Below are positions 44,721-58,091 of a stretch of DNA of 64,000 nucleotides, piece by piece. Made by a program: the position numbers and the translations under genes. Location of the stretch: assembly GCA_933207985.1 (NCBI GenBank), contig OW240917.1:103750874-103814873 (forward strand), written 5' to 3'. The notes beneath the pieces are model-generated. The model had not been told where the DNA came from, made no database searches, and worked only from the letters and a program-made list of their open reading frames with translations. Source of the DNA: Pelobates cultripes. Its lineage: Eukaryota > Chordata > Amphibia > Anura > Pelobatidae. Each line of letters opens with the position of its first letter. Positions within the stretch are counted from its first letter, which is position 1.

Positions 44721-46904
44721 AAGGAAAATGATCAATGACTTACAGTTCAGCTGTGTAGTGGGCTGGCAATCCTGCTCTCTGGTCGCATGATTGGGTGCTG
44801 CAATCAGCTGATTAACTGGGGATCAGGATGCGTATCGCCTGATCTACGCTTCTGTCCTGTCCTCCGCTCGGCGTACTTCCTTTGTGCAAGCGTCCTCCGT
44901 TTCACGGGGGATATTGGCGCATGTGTAGTAATTACTGAGCAGAATAGTATTGTGTGCTGCCCATTTACTGGCTGTGACCGTTTAGCTGAAAAATAGATAC
45001 ATCATTACCAGTTAACATATTGATACATGGATACACTGTATCTCCATCTACTTCTTATGCCTAAATGCTGACAGCATGTATACCTAGTCCCTCAAAGTGC
45101 AGAGACTTATATAAAGTGTTCTGTGCATATTTTCAATGGCATAATGTTGACAAAAAGAAGAAAAAGTGCCATCAAAAGAGTCTACATACTCTCAATAATA
45201 TCCATTATAATAAGTATTACACCTTAATTGAGAAAGATAACAAGTCACAATACCCCCATAACTATTTTTTACAGAGATTCTAATGTTGCTACTCTGTTCA
45301 AAGCTAAAAGATAACATATAATGTAAGACTAGTTATATAGTCAACTAGTGTCAGGGAATAATCTGGTACATCCATAATAAGGTTACACACTATGCTTATG
45401 ACCAGTGTACCTATTATACACCATATTTTATAATATATCAAAGTGCAGAAACCTATATCTAAAGTGCTAAGTGCTTATCACAAAAAGTGCTATCCTAAAC
45501 AGATAATACAGTGCCATAACAAGTGCAACGTGATCTGCATTTGAAATTTAAAGTGATAGGGCGTTATATAAAAAATCCCTCACTATGCCCATAATATTAT
45601 AGTGAATAGTAGTGCATGGTTGAATCAAAGGAATGCCATAATGGCTTAATCCAAGTTCAACCCATTTAATCCAAGGTCTAAAGTGACCAACTAATGTGGG
45701 TATACACGTGTTAATAAAAAAGATGTACATCTTTTTAACATATCAAAAAGTGAAAAAAAGCTCTCCATTATTAAAAATGAATGTTGGAAAGCAAAAATCT
45801 TGTATCAAGTCCTACGTGGTGTATAGATAACAACAGGGAGTGACCTATTATAGCCCTTAGAAACTGTAGTCAATAGATCACCAAATAAGTGCAAATACAC
45901 AGAGCAGGCTCAAAGAGACCATCAAACATCTTTCTCACTGGGCTAGTTCATGCTTGTAATGGGGGGGAAGGGGACTTGGAGACTCTATTTCTGCACCATT
46001 GCTGGGTGCAGACTGAGAATATTCCTTTTGCTATTTATATTCATGAATATTAGAGCATTTTACTTGTAGCACACTTTATAGTGTGCACATTTCTCTCATA
46101 TTATAGTCCATTATTAATTCACAATAGTTGCTCAAACTTTACAAATAATTGGCTAATGTATTTAATTATTTTTAACACAGTAGAGCTATTACCTTATACA
46201 TACCAATGTTTAAAGTTAACATACTGTAATTTAAGGCCAATACCAGTTCCTGCTGAATGAATAACTAAATTATATCTCTTTTTTTCATCAAAACTCAGTG
46301 TGGGTATTATTAGAGAAAGAACTTTATTTTTACTTAAACCACTCTAATCTAAATTCAGTCTTTAGCAACTATTTGACATTTTGATATAAATATAATGAAT
46401 CTAGGCTGCATTATTAGATGGGAGAAGGAAACTATTCATTGTGTGCAATATATAGTACTGAATGGAGAACTCTTATGGAGATTTATTAAATAAAAATATG
46501 CTATTTTTAGTGCAAAACTCTTCATTCTGAGGTGTTTTAAAGATTCTTTGCATTCTCTGTTATTAAACAGAACAAGTCAATAAAACTGACTTTACTCTTC
46601 CTCCACCTATTGTGCACTTTACTGAGTAATGGCTGTGGCTGGACTGGTCGACCAGGATAACGTAAAATTTCTGGATTTCTTGTCCTGGGCTGGTGCAGTT
46701 CCACTGGTCTAGGTAAGTGGCTACTTAGCCCCCCTAGCTCCACACTGTGTTGCTCTTGTTGGTGCCAAGCATCCACTTGAAATATGCTGCCCAGTTCTAA
46801 CTGCTTTGCTTAGTTTTTTGTTTTTTTTTGTGTGTGGGGGTGGGAAGGAACGACTTGTGAGGGCGCTACTATCCTTACTTGTATTGCCTGGCTTGTATTC
46901 CCTG
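44721..46904. other. AT-rich stretch, possibly PLE 5' non-coding DNA
   Basis: 45080-45560 repeats the phrase TCAAAGTGCAGA followed by A/T DNA and AAGTGC words (45095, 45437 and others), which recalls PLE leader DNA; this is inference. 46905 onward is Tc1. Confidence 0.3.
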
Positions 46905-47064
46905 TGCTGCCACCACCATGTTTCACTGCGGGGATGTTGTTCTTTGGGTGATGTGATGTGTTGGGTTTGCGCCAGACTTAGCATTTTCTTAGATGGACAA
47001 AAAGTTTAATTTTAGTCTCATCAGACCAGAGCACCTTCCTCCATACATGTTGGCCATTCCAACA
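46905..47064 (-). pseudogene. Tc1 transposase fragment in permuted order
   Basis: 46909-47050 matches 48471-48613 of the nearby Tc1 element almost exactly. It is then joined at a TTGGC microhomology to 26 bases that match 48237-48262, which in the intact element lie on the other side. It is therefore a rearranged second copy, not a simple deletion. Confidence 0.7.
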
Positions 47065-47379
47065 CATTTACATGTATTCCCTATATAGATGCTGGGAACC
47101 AGAATGTGATGTCACTTCAGCCCAGGCACCACTGCAAGGCTCGGAAGGTAACTGTATAGGCAATGCATGCATGGATTGCAGCTCACTCAGAGCAGCCCAC
47201 ACTGGACCCTTAGGCTGAGGATCCACTCCAGTTCTCATAAGGGTATGGAGACTGGGTAAATCTAATAAAAAAACTTTAATACACAAAGATCTTTTTTGAG
47301 TGTGTATGTGTGAGGATGTGAGATTGTGTCTGGGGTTAGTTGTTTGTATGTTTGCTATTTTTTTTAGTGTGTTTGACTG

Positions 47380-47760
47380 TGGGTGACTGTGCCCCCCACT
47401 AAAGTCTTAATCCACCACAATACTGACCCTATTGCCCCCCACTAAAGATCCAATCCCCTACAAAGCTAGCTCTATCTCCTACACCAAAGCCCCTTACAAT
47501 ATGCCGCTGCTCCCCCTCTATAGATCCAATCCCAACAATACTCCCCATACAACCCCCACTAAAGCAATAATCTCCCACCATAGCAGCCCGATCACCCACA
47601 CCAAAGCCCTAATTCCTCAATAATGTTCCTATCCCTCCACACTAAACTCAATCCCCAAAATACTGGCCCTATCCCCCTGCCCTAAATCCTCAATCCCCTA
47701 CAATACTGCCCCGACCCACCACACCATAGATCCCTTATCCCCCACACCAAAGCCACAGCG
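47380..47760. repeat. Minisatellite, unit about 35-40 bases
   Basis: C/A-rich array of about ten imperfect units with CCCCACTAAAG, CCAATCCC and ACAATACTG.CCCTA. Confidence 0.8.
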
Positions 47761-47817
47761 TAAAATAGACATTGTAATGTAGTCCATTTCTAAAAGTATT
47801 ATGTATGTATATATATA

Positions 47818-49426
<1,609 letters not shown>

Positions 49427-49428
49427 TA

Positions 49429-50095
49429 TATTAATACTATATGTATTATTATTTACACATATATTCATATACTTTTATATGTATTAATATTTACACATAT
49501 ATTCATATACTTTTATATATGCAAAATACCCTCAGAAACATATATGTAATTAGTATTTTGTGGCCCAGTTATGTTGCTAGGTTCACACCATATATCTGAA
49601 GTGATGAGCGTACTCACAGAATATAAAAATAAACCAGGCAACTTCATTTTCTGCAGTTGTTTAACAATTCAGTCAGAACTTATCAAACAAAAGTTACCAA
49701 ACTTTCCTTAATATGCAAAGGTCATTGGACAGAAACATTGACTATATGCGAAAGAACATCTGCTTAAAATGAAGCAGTTCTTTTGTTTATTTTGATGGCC
49801 TAAGTGTGCTTTCCTTCACTATTAAGAAATCATTTTCAATTTTACCTATACATTTACACACTAGGCTATAACAATGCATAATTGGGCTGGTATAGAATTT
49901 TCTTCCAGGGCTGCTTTTAGATCCCAGTATGGTAAGGGTTTTAGAAGTGTGAGCTGACATATTCTTTTCACTGTACACCTCCATTTATCCATTTTCTTAA
50001 ATAACATATAGAACATATGTCAAGATTGCTGCATCTTGTTGCTTTTTACATGAGGTCATGTGTAGTATCAATTCAAGGGAAAGTATAGTCTAGTT
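49429..50095. other. Unassigned stretch
   Basis: Begins with a direct repeat of TTACACATATATTCATATAC (49452 and 49491). Otherwise no feature. Confidence 0.35.
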
Positions 50096-50795
50096 CAGGG
50101 GTAGGCAACCTTTTAGCAGCATTGTACCAAAATGGGATTGTGATGTCCCGTGGCCTGCCGGTCCTATTTTTTTAAATTGAGGTGTGCGTGTTGCTGTATT
50201 CTGCCTGTTATTTATACTGCAGTTGCTTTGTATCGTATTTGTGCGTATATACGCTATTATAGTTTATATGTTCATGAGTAGTTTGTGGTATTGTAATGTA
50301 ACCTAGGAATGTGGGCTGTGTATGGGGGATGCTTGTTGAATTGTGTGTGTGTGGATGGATATGTCATATTGTGTGTTTGGTGTGTATATGTTTGGGGCTG
50401 TTTGGGGTATTGCATGTGGGGTTGTGTGCATGTATGTGGATTGTAAAAACGTTTGTGCAGATTGTGTGTCGGCTGGTCATATTATTTGTATGTGGGGAAG
50501 GTTATTCTGCATTTCTGTGTATATCTAGCAGTGTGGGTGGCTTCCCTGGGTTCCAGTGGGGACCAGACTGGCCAGGTACAGGTCAAGGACAGGAGCTGCA
50601 ACAGCAACTGTGGGCTGATTTACTACGGTGTGGATTCCTATTCACAAGTGCTGGAATTTTATATTAGCAGATATCTGAAGTTTCACTGGGAATCCTGATA
50701 GGCCAGAGCCAGTTTAGCTCTGGCAGCCTTGAGTGCCATGCAAAGACACCTCGAGTGCTGTGCATGGCAAACGTGCCATAGGTTGCCTACCTCTG
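50096..50795. mobile_element. Small hAT-type transposon (700 bp)
   Basis: Ends CAGGGGTAGGCAACCTTT and AGGTTGCCTACCTCTG are inverted repeats. Flanks GTCTAGTT (50088-50095) and GTATAGTT (50796-50803) match at seven of eight bases, fitting a hAT target duplication. The interior includes TG-rich DNA; the 118-codon ORF (50311-50667) shows no transposase motif. Confidence 0.85.
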
Positions 50796-50803
50796 GTATA
50801 GTT

Positions 50804-52249
50804 TATTGAAACAACATTATAAGGAATGTCCTATAAAATATGTCATAGGACACCTTCTCAAACATATCCTTTTTGCCCACTAGCCAGGTGGGTGTCCTTT
50901 GCGTGTTTCTCAAATGTTAGTGTGATTCCAAGCCACAGGTTCATTGGTGTCCTTTGGTTGGTGTGCTAAGGGCTGTTGCAGTTTAAGAGTGATTTATTAC
51001 TAGCACTGAGAGTTGAAAAGTTGGAGCCGTTAATATATACAATCTCCTGTTGCAAAGAATTCTCCTTTAGTGTTTGTAAGCTAAATAATCAGCAAATAGC
51101 AGTGGGAATAAGCTTATAGTACAGGTCGCAGCTAGAGCAGAATTTCAATGTGATCATCTCTGTTACAGAAACAGACTTGCTGGACTGTGGTAGTGAATGA
51201 AAAACTGGGTCTGGCTGCTGTACAAGAATGCAAACAGGAGCCTGGCAAATGGAATAGACTGAGTTTAAGGCAGACAGCAAAATCCAGATCCTGGAGTAAC
51301 AAATTAGAAATATGCATGACTTTTTAGAATACGAACATTTTCCATGACTTGTTTTTTGTTTTGTTTAATGACTGGATGACATATAACTGGATAGCACTGT
51401 CCTTTACTACAAGGACAACTGTAGCTAGCTGGTTTAACTGCTTAAATGCTGATTTTTCATTCGTGACTGTATTAATGATTCCTCAGCTCTTACAAGCAGA
51501 TGTATTGACATTTCATATATACATAATACTATTAATTATTGATTTTATTATTAGTAGTGGTAGCTGTATTAGCATTATACTGCTGTTCACTTAGTGATTG
51601 TAAATTGGTAAAATTATTTAAATTGATGAAATATAACTAAAGCATACCAAAGGCTAATTTAGCAGAAACACCTTTATTGTACCAGACACCAAAATACAGG
51701 ATATGCCGATTATCTGCTATAACAGCTCATTGTGAAGAGTGAATCTTCCTTTGGATGTAAAGTACTGATAATACTTATTTACATTATCATTTTACTTTTT
51801 TTCAGTACGTTTAATGTAAGTGTGTAACATATGCATTTTCAAAGATGGTAATATTTGACAGGAAACCTGGTCACTAAAGTAAAACCGTGTTCTATGTTTA
51901 GTTAAGATATATCTCAATTTCTGCAAATAATTTATTTCTAAAAAAAAAAAAACAACAACCTAAAATCAAGCAACTAATTCTACCTACTTACAGTTACATT
52001 ATTACAGCCTTCAGTGTGTGTTAAAATTAAATATTATGTTTAATACATTGTTACGGGGGGGTAAAGGTGGATAAGTAAAAGAAACATAGGTCTGGTTCTT
52101 ATGGGTGGCTATCCTTGAACTTTGTCACAAAGAGGCTTTTATTACATAACTTCAGTAAGATCTTCTAGTGAACTGTAGGATAAGATGTCAACTTTACCAC
52201 AATGTGGTAGCAAGGACCATAAAAAATGCTAACAATTGCTGAATGGGGT
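50804..52249. other. Unassigned stretch
   Basis: AT-rich, no supported gene or repeat. Confidence 0.3.
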
Positions 52250-52648
52250 GCATACCTCCCAAGTGTCCCAGGTCTGACAGGACCTTCCTGAATTCAGAGG
52301 TCTGTCAGTCCCACCATCACACATTTGATCTATAGTTTCCACTTCTTGGGATATCAGGGAAATACCCCAATTAGCAAATGCTTGTGCTGCCCTGAGTAGC
52401 CTTAGGGCACGAAGATCATGGGCAAAATGCTGAAGGAGCACTCTGCACATAGTCTGCCTTCAGATGGGATCTGTCTGTCAGGCTGCCATGCATGCACATC
52501 AGGATGATATGCCCTCTTATCAGAATAGCCCACCCACTTTATGGGATGTCGGCCCCCTTCATGGACATATCTGCGTATTGTTGATGCCCCTTTTGTGGTC
52601 ATACATCCGTTGTCCTCCTCACATACTTCCCAATGTTGGGAAGTATGT
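52250..52648. mobile_element. MITE with CATACCTCCCAA ends
   Basis: Left end CATACCTCCCAAGTGTCC and right end AATGTTGGGAAGTATG are imperfect inverted repeats about 400 bases apart. ACATACTTCCCAA just before the right end (52621-52633) makes an extra hairpin. No transposase. Confidence 0.5.
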
Positions 52649-53229
52649 AGGTGTATAGATGACAGTAAAAACAGTCAAAGTTGATATCTGCAGAATTATA
52701 CAGTTTACAATTTCTATGAAGCAAATATAAAATAAATGTGGAGTGCAGTTTACAAAAGAGAGAGAGAAAAAAAGGCTAAAAACACCACAACAATCTATCA
52801 GAGGGGAAAACCTAAAATGTATGTATCAGCAAATACTAAAGATGTAATAAGATTGAGCTTCCTGTAGGTGATACTAGAATTCATCCTGTAGTTGTAATGT
52901 ACGTCAATTTTCTTAATGCTACAATAAAGTTCAGCACAGATTCAAATTCAACTTTATTGTCATTGTACCATGTACATACAATAATTTATGTCCTCCATAC
53001 ATTATTTTGCCAAACATTCTCTGGCAAAACTCAGCAATGACCACAAATGGCATGGGGCCATGCTGGGAGACCAAATCAGGGCACCTGCTAGCCTAGAATC
53101 ACTGTGGCTTAGCTGTTCTCAATGGATTTAAATGGTTGTTTGCAACACTCTCTTTGAGTACTGCATGCAGCTCAGTGGTTTGCCTGGAGCCATTTAATTT
53201 GACCCCAGCTGATAGATTGTTACCTGGAT
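52649..53229. other. Unassigned stretch
   Basis: 52938-52985 (AAATTCAACTTTATTGTCAT and following bases) resembles a LINE/SINE 3' phrase widespread in fish and frogs. The remainder is not recognised. Confidence 0.3.
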
Positions 53230-53640
53230 CCAGCAATGTATCTTACATGAGGCAAGCAAGGCATTTGCCTTGGGTGGAACTTTGCATGGGCGGCAAAAAA
53301 AGCCACCCCCAAACGCCCTGGCAGATCCATTGTTTGCCTCGTGTCCTGGGGGGGCTCAAGAGCTGGCCAACTGGCCACTTTTGAGCCTCCCTGAGGCGGG
53401 CGGCAGCTTCTAACGCAGCAGGCAGCAAGGGAGCATGTTCACCTGAGCTCTTCCTGCTCAGCTCCCTCGTGTGCCACTTAATGAAGCCTGGAGCCGGAAT
53501 ATGACATAATTCCGGCTCTTGGCATCGCTAAGCGGCATGCAAGGGAGCTGAGTAGGAAGATTAGCGCTCCCCCGCCGCGTACTCTGCCTGTCCGCCCCCT
53601 ACCTGCCCGTGCAGCAGCCCCACTGAACCGCAGGTAAGTA
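53230..53640 (+). other. GC-rich repeat module, second copy type
   Basis: Contains GAGGCAAGCAAGGCATTTGC, GGGCGGC words and the near-palindrome GCCGGAATATGACATAATTC followed by CGGCTC; compare 32875-33345. It is followed, as there, by a TG/TCAGTGAG array. Confidence 0.45.
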
Positions 53641-53714
53641 ATCCACTCCAGGTCTCTCAGCCTCGGGACGCTGGGTGGATTTAAATTAAAATTAAAAAAG
53701 AAATAATAATAATT

Positions 53715-54125
53715 TGTGAGTATTGGGGGAAATGTGTGTGTGTGTATTTGAGTGAATGTGTGTTTGTGAGTGATTGTGTGTGTGTCTATGAGTGAGTGTC
53801 TGTCAGTGGGTGTGTCTGTCAGTGAGTGTGTGCATTTGTCAGTAAGTGTATGTGTCTGTCAGTGAGTGTGTGCACCTGTCAGTGAGTGTTAGTCTGTCAG
53901 TGTGTGTCTGAGTAATAGTGTGTTTCTGTCAGAGTGTGTCAATCAGTGAGTGTTTGTGTATGTCATTGTTTGTCAGTGTATGTGAGAGTGTGTGTCTTTC
54001 AATGAGTGTATGTGTCTGTCAATTAGTGTATGCATCTGTCAGTGAGAGTGTGTGTCTGTCAGTAAGTGTGAGTCTGTCAGTGTTTATCTGAGTAATAGTG
54101 TGTGTCAGTAAGAAAGTGTCTGTCA
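53715..54125. repeat. TG/TCAGTGAG minisatellite
   Basis: About 400 bases of GTGTGTCTGTCAGTGAGTG-type units of variable length, the same unit type as 33340-34635. Confidence 0.9.
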
Positions 54126-54512
54126 TTCAAGTGCGGCCTTGACAGGAAGGGGTGGGGAAAATTTAAATATGGGGGGAAAGGTGCTCAGGGCAGCACAAAT
54201 CCAAAATATACCACTGACTGGATCTCCCCAATGTAAGCAGGGACTTAACCCTTCTCACACCACATTGTAGCAATAGGCATTTATATGTCAGTCTTGACCC
54301 ACTAAAATGACAGACAGGAGCCTCAGGTATCTAATACGCTCACATTGCATTGGAGTTAATAGAGATTTAAATCTTCATTTAAAGGGTGTAAGGAAGGACT
54401 CAATTTGAGAGCTGCATACAGCTCATATGACAGTCTGGGGTCACAAAAGCAGGCCCCAGTTGAAAGAAGGGAGCATAAGGTACTAATTAATACCTTAGGC
54501 TGACTTGTGTGA
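54126..54512. other. Repeat-like flank, insertion target of PLE copy 2
   Basis: No ORF. It shares phrases such as AGCAGGGA.TTAACCC (54236-54251) with the target region at 54513, suggesting an older repeat into which the PLE jumped. Confidence 0.35.
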
Positions 54513-54528
54513 GCAGGGATTTAGCCCT
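54513..54528. repeat. 16 bp target duplication, left
   Basis: GCAGGGATTTAGCCCT, repeated exactly at 55898-55913 on the other side of the PLE. Confidence 0.85.
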
Positions 54529-54558
54529 AAAACCAAGAAAATTGAAGACTTTAAATAA

Positions 54559-54936
54559 TTTTCAGGACAAGAAAAATTTGAAATACAATCCTTCATCACA
54601 TGCCATTCTAAAAGTGTGGTGTATGTGCTCACATGTCCTTGTGGTCTCCAATATGTGGGCAAGACTTCTAGATGCCTGAAAACAAGGATATGTGAGCATA
54701 TTTACAACATAAAAAGAGTTTTTGTGAACCATAATGTGTCTCCACACTTTTTAAGGCACCACAATAGTGATCCCACCGACTTGCAGTTCTTCGGTATCCA
54801 GAATGTACGAAGACACTGGAGGGGTGGCGATTTGGAGTCCACGTTGAGCAAATGTGAGTTGAGGTGGATATTTGACTTAGACACCTTGTCTCCAAGTGGC
54901 CTCAACATGGATTTCGAAATGGCAGTTTTAATTTAA
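54559..54936 (+). CDS. GIY-YIG endonuclease domain of PLE copy 2 (truncated)
   Basis: Open from a stop at 54556-54558 to the terminal TAA. SVVYVLTCPCGLQYVGKT is the GIY-YIG core, CLKTRICEH carries the Arg helix, and CELRWIFDLDTLSPSGLNMD the Glu and Asn. QNVRRHWRGGD parallels EHIKPHWRGGN in copy 1. No RT precedes it, so it is a truncated, non-functional gene end despite the intact domain. There is no ATG at the start; GTG at 54616 should not be taken as a real start. Confidence 0.8.
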   Translation, partial: FSGQEKFEIQSFITCHSKSVVYVLTCPCGLQYVGKTSRCLKTRICEHIYNIKRVFVNHNVSPHFLRHHNSDPTDLQFFGIQNVRRHWRGGDLESTLSKCELRWIFDLDTLSPSGLNMDFEMAVLI

Positions 54937-55361
54937 TTTCATCCTTTTATATGCACTCAATCTGTATGCTGGGTAGGAGCTTATAACTATTTTTATTTAT
55001 TCTTATCCCTATGACTCATTTTTAAAAACATATTATATATTTTTTATATTTATATGTTTTTATGGTATTTTGTTTATCCTACATCTCCAAAACATATATA
55101 TATATTTCTCTTTTTACAGATTTATATCAAATATATAGTGAGTTATAACAATCTCATATTCATATTTTAAAATGTAATGTTTTTAATAGTATTATCATTT
55201 AGTTTTTATTATGTTTACAATAAAGAATGTATGTTTAGCTTTTATGTATAGATATAAAAGCAGCAGCAATCTCTAAGTAAGGGCACCATTGCATACAACA
55301 AGTATTGTGTCCCAAAAGAAAAATGGTTGCCAATACTTCAGATCCTTTTAAGAACTATTTT
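54937..55361 (+). other. PLE copy 2, 3' non-coding DNA
   Basis: AT-rich with no ORF, as in copy 1 (2560-2819). Confidence 0.5.
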
Positions 55362-55446
55362 GAACCCGGAAGTGACTTGAAACTGGAAGTGACCAAAAAC
55401 CGAAAGTGACCCGAAACCGGAAGTGACCCGAAACCGGAAGTGATCG
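55362..55446 (+). promoter_or_regulatory. Five tandem ETS-like motifs, unit 17 bases
   Basis: Five consecutive units of the form AAACCGGAAGTGACCCG with one to three changes each. CCGGAAGTG is an ETS-factor core. The same motif precedes the hammerhead in copy 1. Probably PLE promoter DNA; inference only. Confidence 0.5.
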
Positions 55447-55499
55447 AATACTGCGAAAATAGGCTACTATTTAAACAAACATGGGGAATGAGGAACTAT

Positions 55500-55538
55500 G
55501 CACCTGAGGAAGACCTACATGGTTGAAACACGTTGTGC
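55500..55538 (+). ncRNA. Hammerhead ribozyme (type I, minimal stem III), PLE copy 2
   Basis: Core CTGAGGA (55504-55510), stem II GACC/GGTT (55512-55515 with 55521-55524), GAAA (55525-55528), stem III A-C / G-T around loop AC (55528-55533), and stem I GCAC/GTGC (55500-55503 with 55535-55538). Predicted cleavage follows T55534. The core is complete; stem I is short. Confidence 0.7.
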
Positions 55539-55897
55539 TTTTTCTTTAGACATGTTTAATTATTTGTCTGCTGCTATATCCTGTTTTCTGCACTTTATTG
55601 AAGTAAATGCATTTGAGAAAAACCTTCAAGTTTCCTGAATATTTGGGAATAACAGAATTCCAGAATTCATTCCAGCAACTTTATCTGCTGACAAGCCATC
55701 ACAGCCAGAGCCTGCTATTCATGGCTCTGGGAAGAGTGAGTGACCCATTACCTCTGTGTACTTTAATATCTGTATATATACAGTATTACACTATGTACAG
55801 TTTTTTATTTTAAAGATAACCAGAGACAAATATATAAGTATATCACATTGTGTGGTGGTGTTTTTAATTGTGCACCCTGTACTTTGTATTTGTTTTT

Positions 55898-55913
55898 GCA
55901 GGGATTTAGCCCT
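55898..55913. repeat. 16 bp target duplication, right
   Basis: Exact copy of 54513-54528. Confidence 0.85.
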
Positions 55914-56002
55914 GCTCACACTGAAATGTTAGGACACCTCAATACATCCTAACAGGATTGAAACTCAGTATATTTAGAACATAATGGCATGCCTTGAAGT
56001 GG

Positions 56003-56265
56003 TTAAAGGGACAATCCATTTCCCAACTATATAAAAAAACAACAACTCTATTTAGTAGATATCCCAATGAAACCATACCTGCATTTAATCACTATTTTCT
56101 TTAAGTATATCTAAAAAAGATTGCAAAAGCTGCAGATCTCTTGTCAGCGGCCTTTGCTAGCCCTGCCCTTCTTCCAATCACATATTACAGACTTCCCAAA
56201 GCAGATCATCCAGCAAGCTAAAGTGCTTTAGGTGCTTTGAGTGTTCACAATGAAAGGTCAAATAC
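56003..56265. mobile_element. TTAAAGGGACA-type MITE fragment
   Basis: Starts TTAAAGGGACAATCCATTTC, the T2-like end with a TTAA target. CTTTAAGTATATCTAAAAAA and TTGCAAAAGCTGCAGA are internal. The right end is not defined; ATGAAAGG near 56250 may be the decayed terminus. Confidence 0.5.
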
Positions 56266-56275
56266 AGCACATGAT

Positions 56276-57885
56276 TGTGGCGAACAGAACCTCGCCACGG
56301 GCTTTTGGAGGAACCCGCTTGCCAGCCTTCTGCCCCAGGACTATGGACCCCTGCAGTAGACCTGGCTAAAATACTTTTAAAAGGCTCTGTTAGTGTGTAG
56401 TGGAGCTCCGTGTACCCTGACTGGGTACCTCTACCAAGGACCGCTTCCTGTCCCATTTCTGCCCACAGTCACCATTTATTTCTTGAGCCGAATGGGGTAT
56501 TAGCTCTAGTCCTTACAAGGACTTTCCCCATTGAACCTCCTACAAGCTGGAACAGCAGACACAGGAGCAAATCTTCTTTCCCTCCAATAACAGTACGACA
56601 CACGGCTTTGGGGTGTAAGCAGGAATAGCCTTTTAATGGAGGCAAACTGCATTTTATACAAGTTTCCCAACAAGGTTGACCCCCAGGTGGACCTTGTTGG
56701 GAACAGGACACAAAGTATACAAGCCAATCAAAACAATGTAACAATGAACAACACTCCCACATACAGTATGCAATCCCTTCCCTCTGCCTGTGATACAATT
56801 AAGGTAGATAATACTTAATTATCCCCAGAGAGAAAAATAGCCATCTTGTGGTTGCTTATAGGAAGTGCAGCCACCCAGACGAATAATTAGAACACTGCAA
56901 TGAGAAACATTCCAAGTTGTTAATAGGTCTTAACAAGCTCCAAGCTTACATTATTTTCCACAGGGTCCAAAGTCTGTGGGCAGGAGGCTGGCAAGCAGGC
57001 TCCTCCAGGAGCTCGTGGGGCAAACTCAGGTAAAAAGGGGAGTTTGCAACATCGTGTAATTGGGATTATATGGTTCAGTTCCCAAACAGCCGCATGAACC
57101 AGAGACCACCCGGGAGCTTGTTAAGCCTAATTAACAGTTTGTAACACTTTCCACCGCAGTGTTCTAAGTGTTCGTCAGGATGGCCGCTGTTCGCATGAAC
57201 GACCATGAGGTGGCAGCCATCTTGTTCCTGCGAATGCAGGCAGCGGTATTTGGTCATTGAGTTCATGGAACTGTTTTCGGACACTGGAACTCCCGAACAC
57301 CGCTGGACTTCCAGGATTGCCTGTGTTCAGTTCTACACAACTTAGAAGGGCACTGTTCGGTGGACACGTTCCCACGAACAAGGTGAACAAGCTCTAGTGT
57401 AAGAACATTGACTATGTCCGGTAGTTTGATTTTTAAACTACTGAACTAGACCGACCGCAAGCCCTGATTTTCTGGAACTGTTTTGGGCATGGGACCATGA
57501 GTGCAGTCGGTCAAATTATGACTTTCAGGAAATTCTTGAACCCCTGAACCAATTTGGGTGATTTTTGGATATGTTGGTCACCCAGATCGAGCTATGAGGA
57601 GATGTAACTTTTGTGGGGGTTTTGTGTGTTTTGGGGTTTTGTAAAAATTCATGTTTTCTGTGCATGGAGATAATTTAGTTTAGTACAGTTCCTGACTCAA
57701 TTATCTCCCAGGCACAGAGGAGGGATTATCTTGTTTTATGTGGGAGTGTCCTGGACCTGAGAGCCACTGTAACTGTGTGTATGTTTTTACTGTAGTCTTC
57801 ACCCTCATTTCATATGTGGATGGGACAGCTATGTTTACTCTGGGGATTGCTATACTTTTATACTCCCATAGATTATAATCACTAG
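56276..57885. mobile_element. Foldback/LTR-like element, related to 10486-11893
   Basis: Inverted arms: about 56640-56945 and 57115-57760. CTTGTTAAG.CCTA, CAGTGTTCTAA, ATTCGTC, AATTATC.CCC and GTGGGAGTGT appear in mirror order. A nested pair at 56300-56335 and 56978-57015 (GAGGAACCCGCTTGCCAGCC and its complement, few mismatches) adds a second palindrome. GAACTGTTTTGGGCA links it to 10919 and 11481. No protein. Confidence 0.65.
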
Positions 57886-58091
57886 CTCATGTAAGAGCCA
57901 CACTGCTTTACCATTTATTTACCAGGTGGGGGGTGCGAGAGAGGGGGGAGAAAGAGGTATCGGTAGTGCCAGCAATATAGCTTTGTATTCCTGGCACTAC
58001 AGCATCCCTTTAGGGAAAGAATATAGAAATTAAACAGTCTGCACATGCCTGATATGCATGCACCTTTTTATGAATTAAAAATTTTAAAATG

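Larger units (their letters stand above)
54529..55897 (+). mobile_element. Penelope-like retroelement, copy 2, 5' truncated
   Basis: A 1.37 kb insertion bounded by the exact 16-base duplication. It carries only the GIY-YIG endonuclease end, 3' non-coding DNA, five tandem CCGGAAGTGAC units, a hammerhead and a 350-base tail. Strong 5' truncation is usual for elements copied by target-primed reverse transcription. The reading direction agrees with copy 1. Confidence 0.85.
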
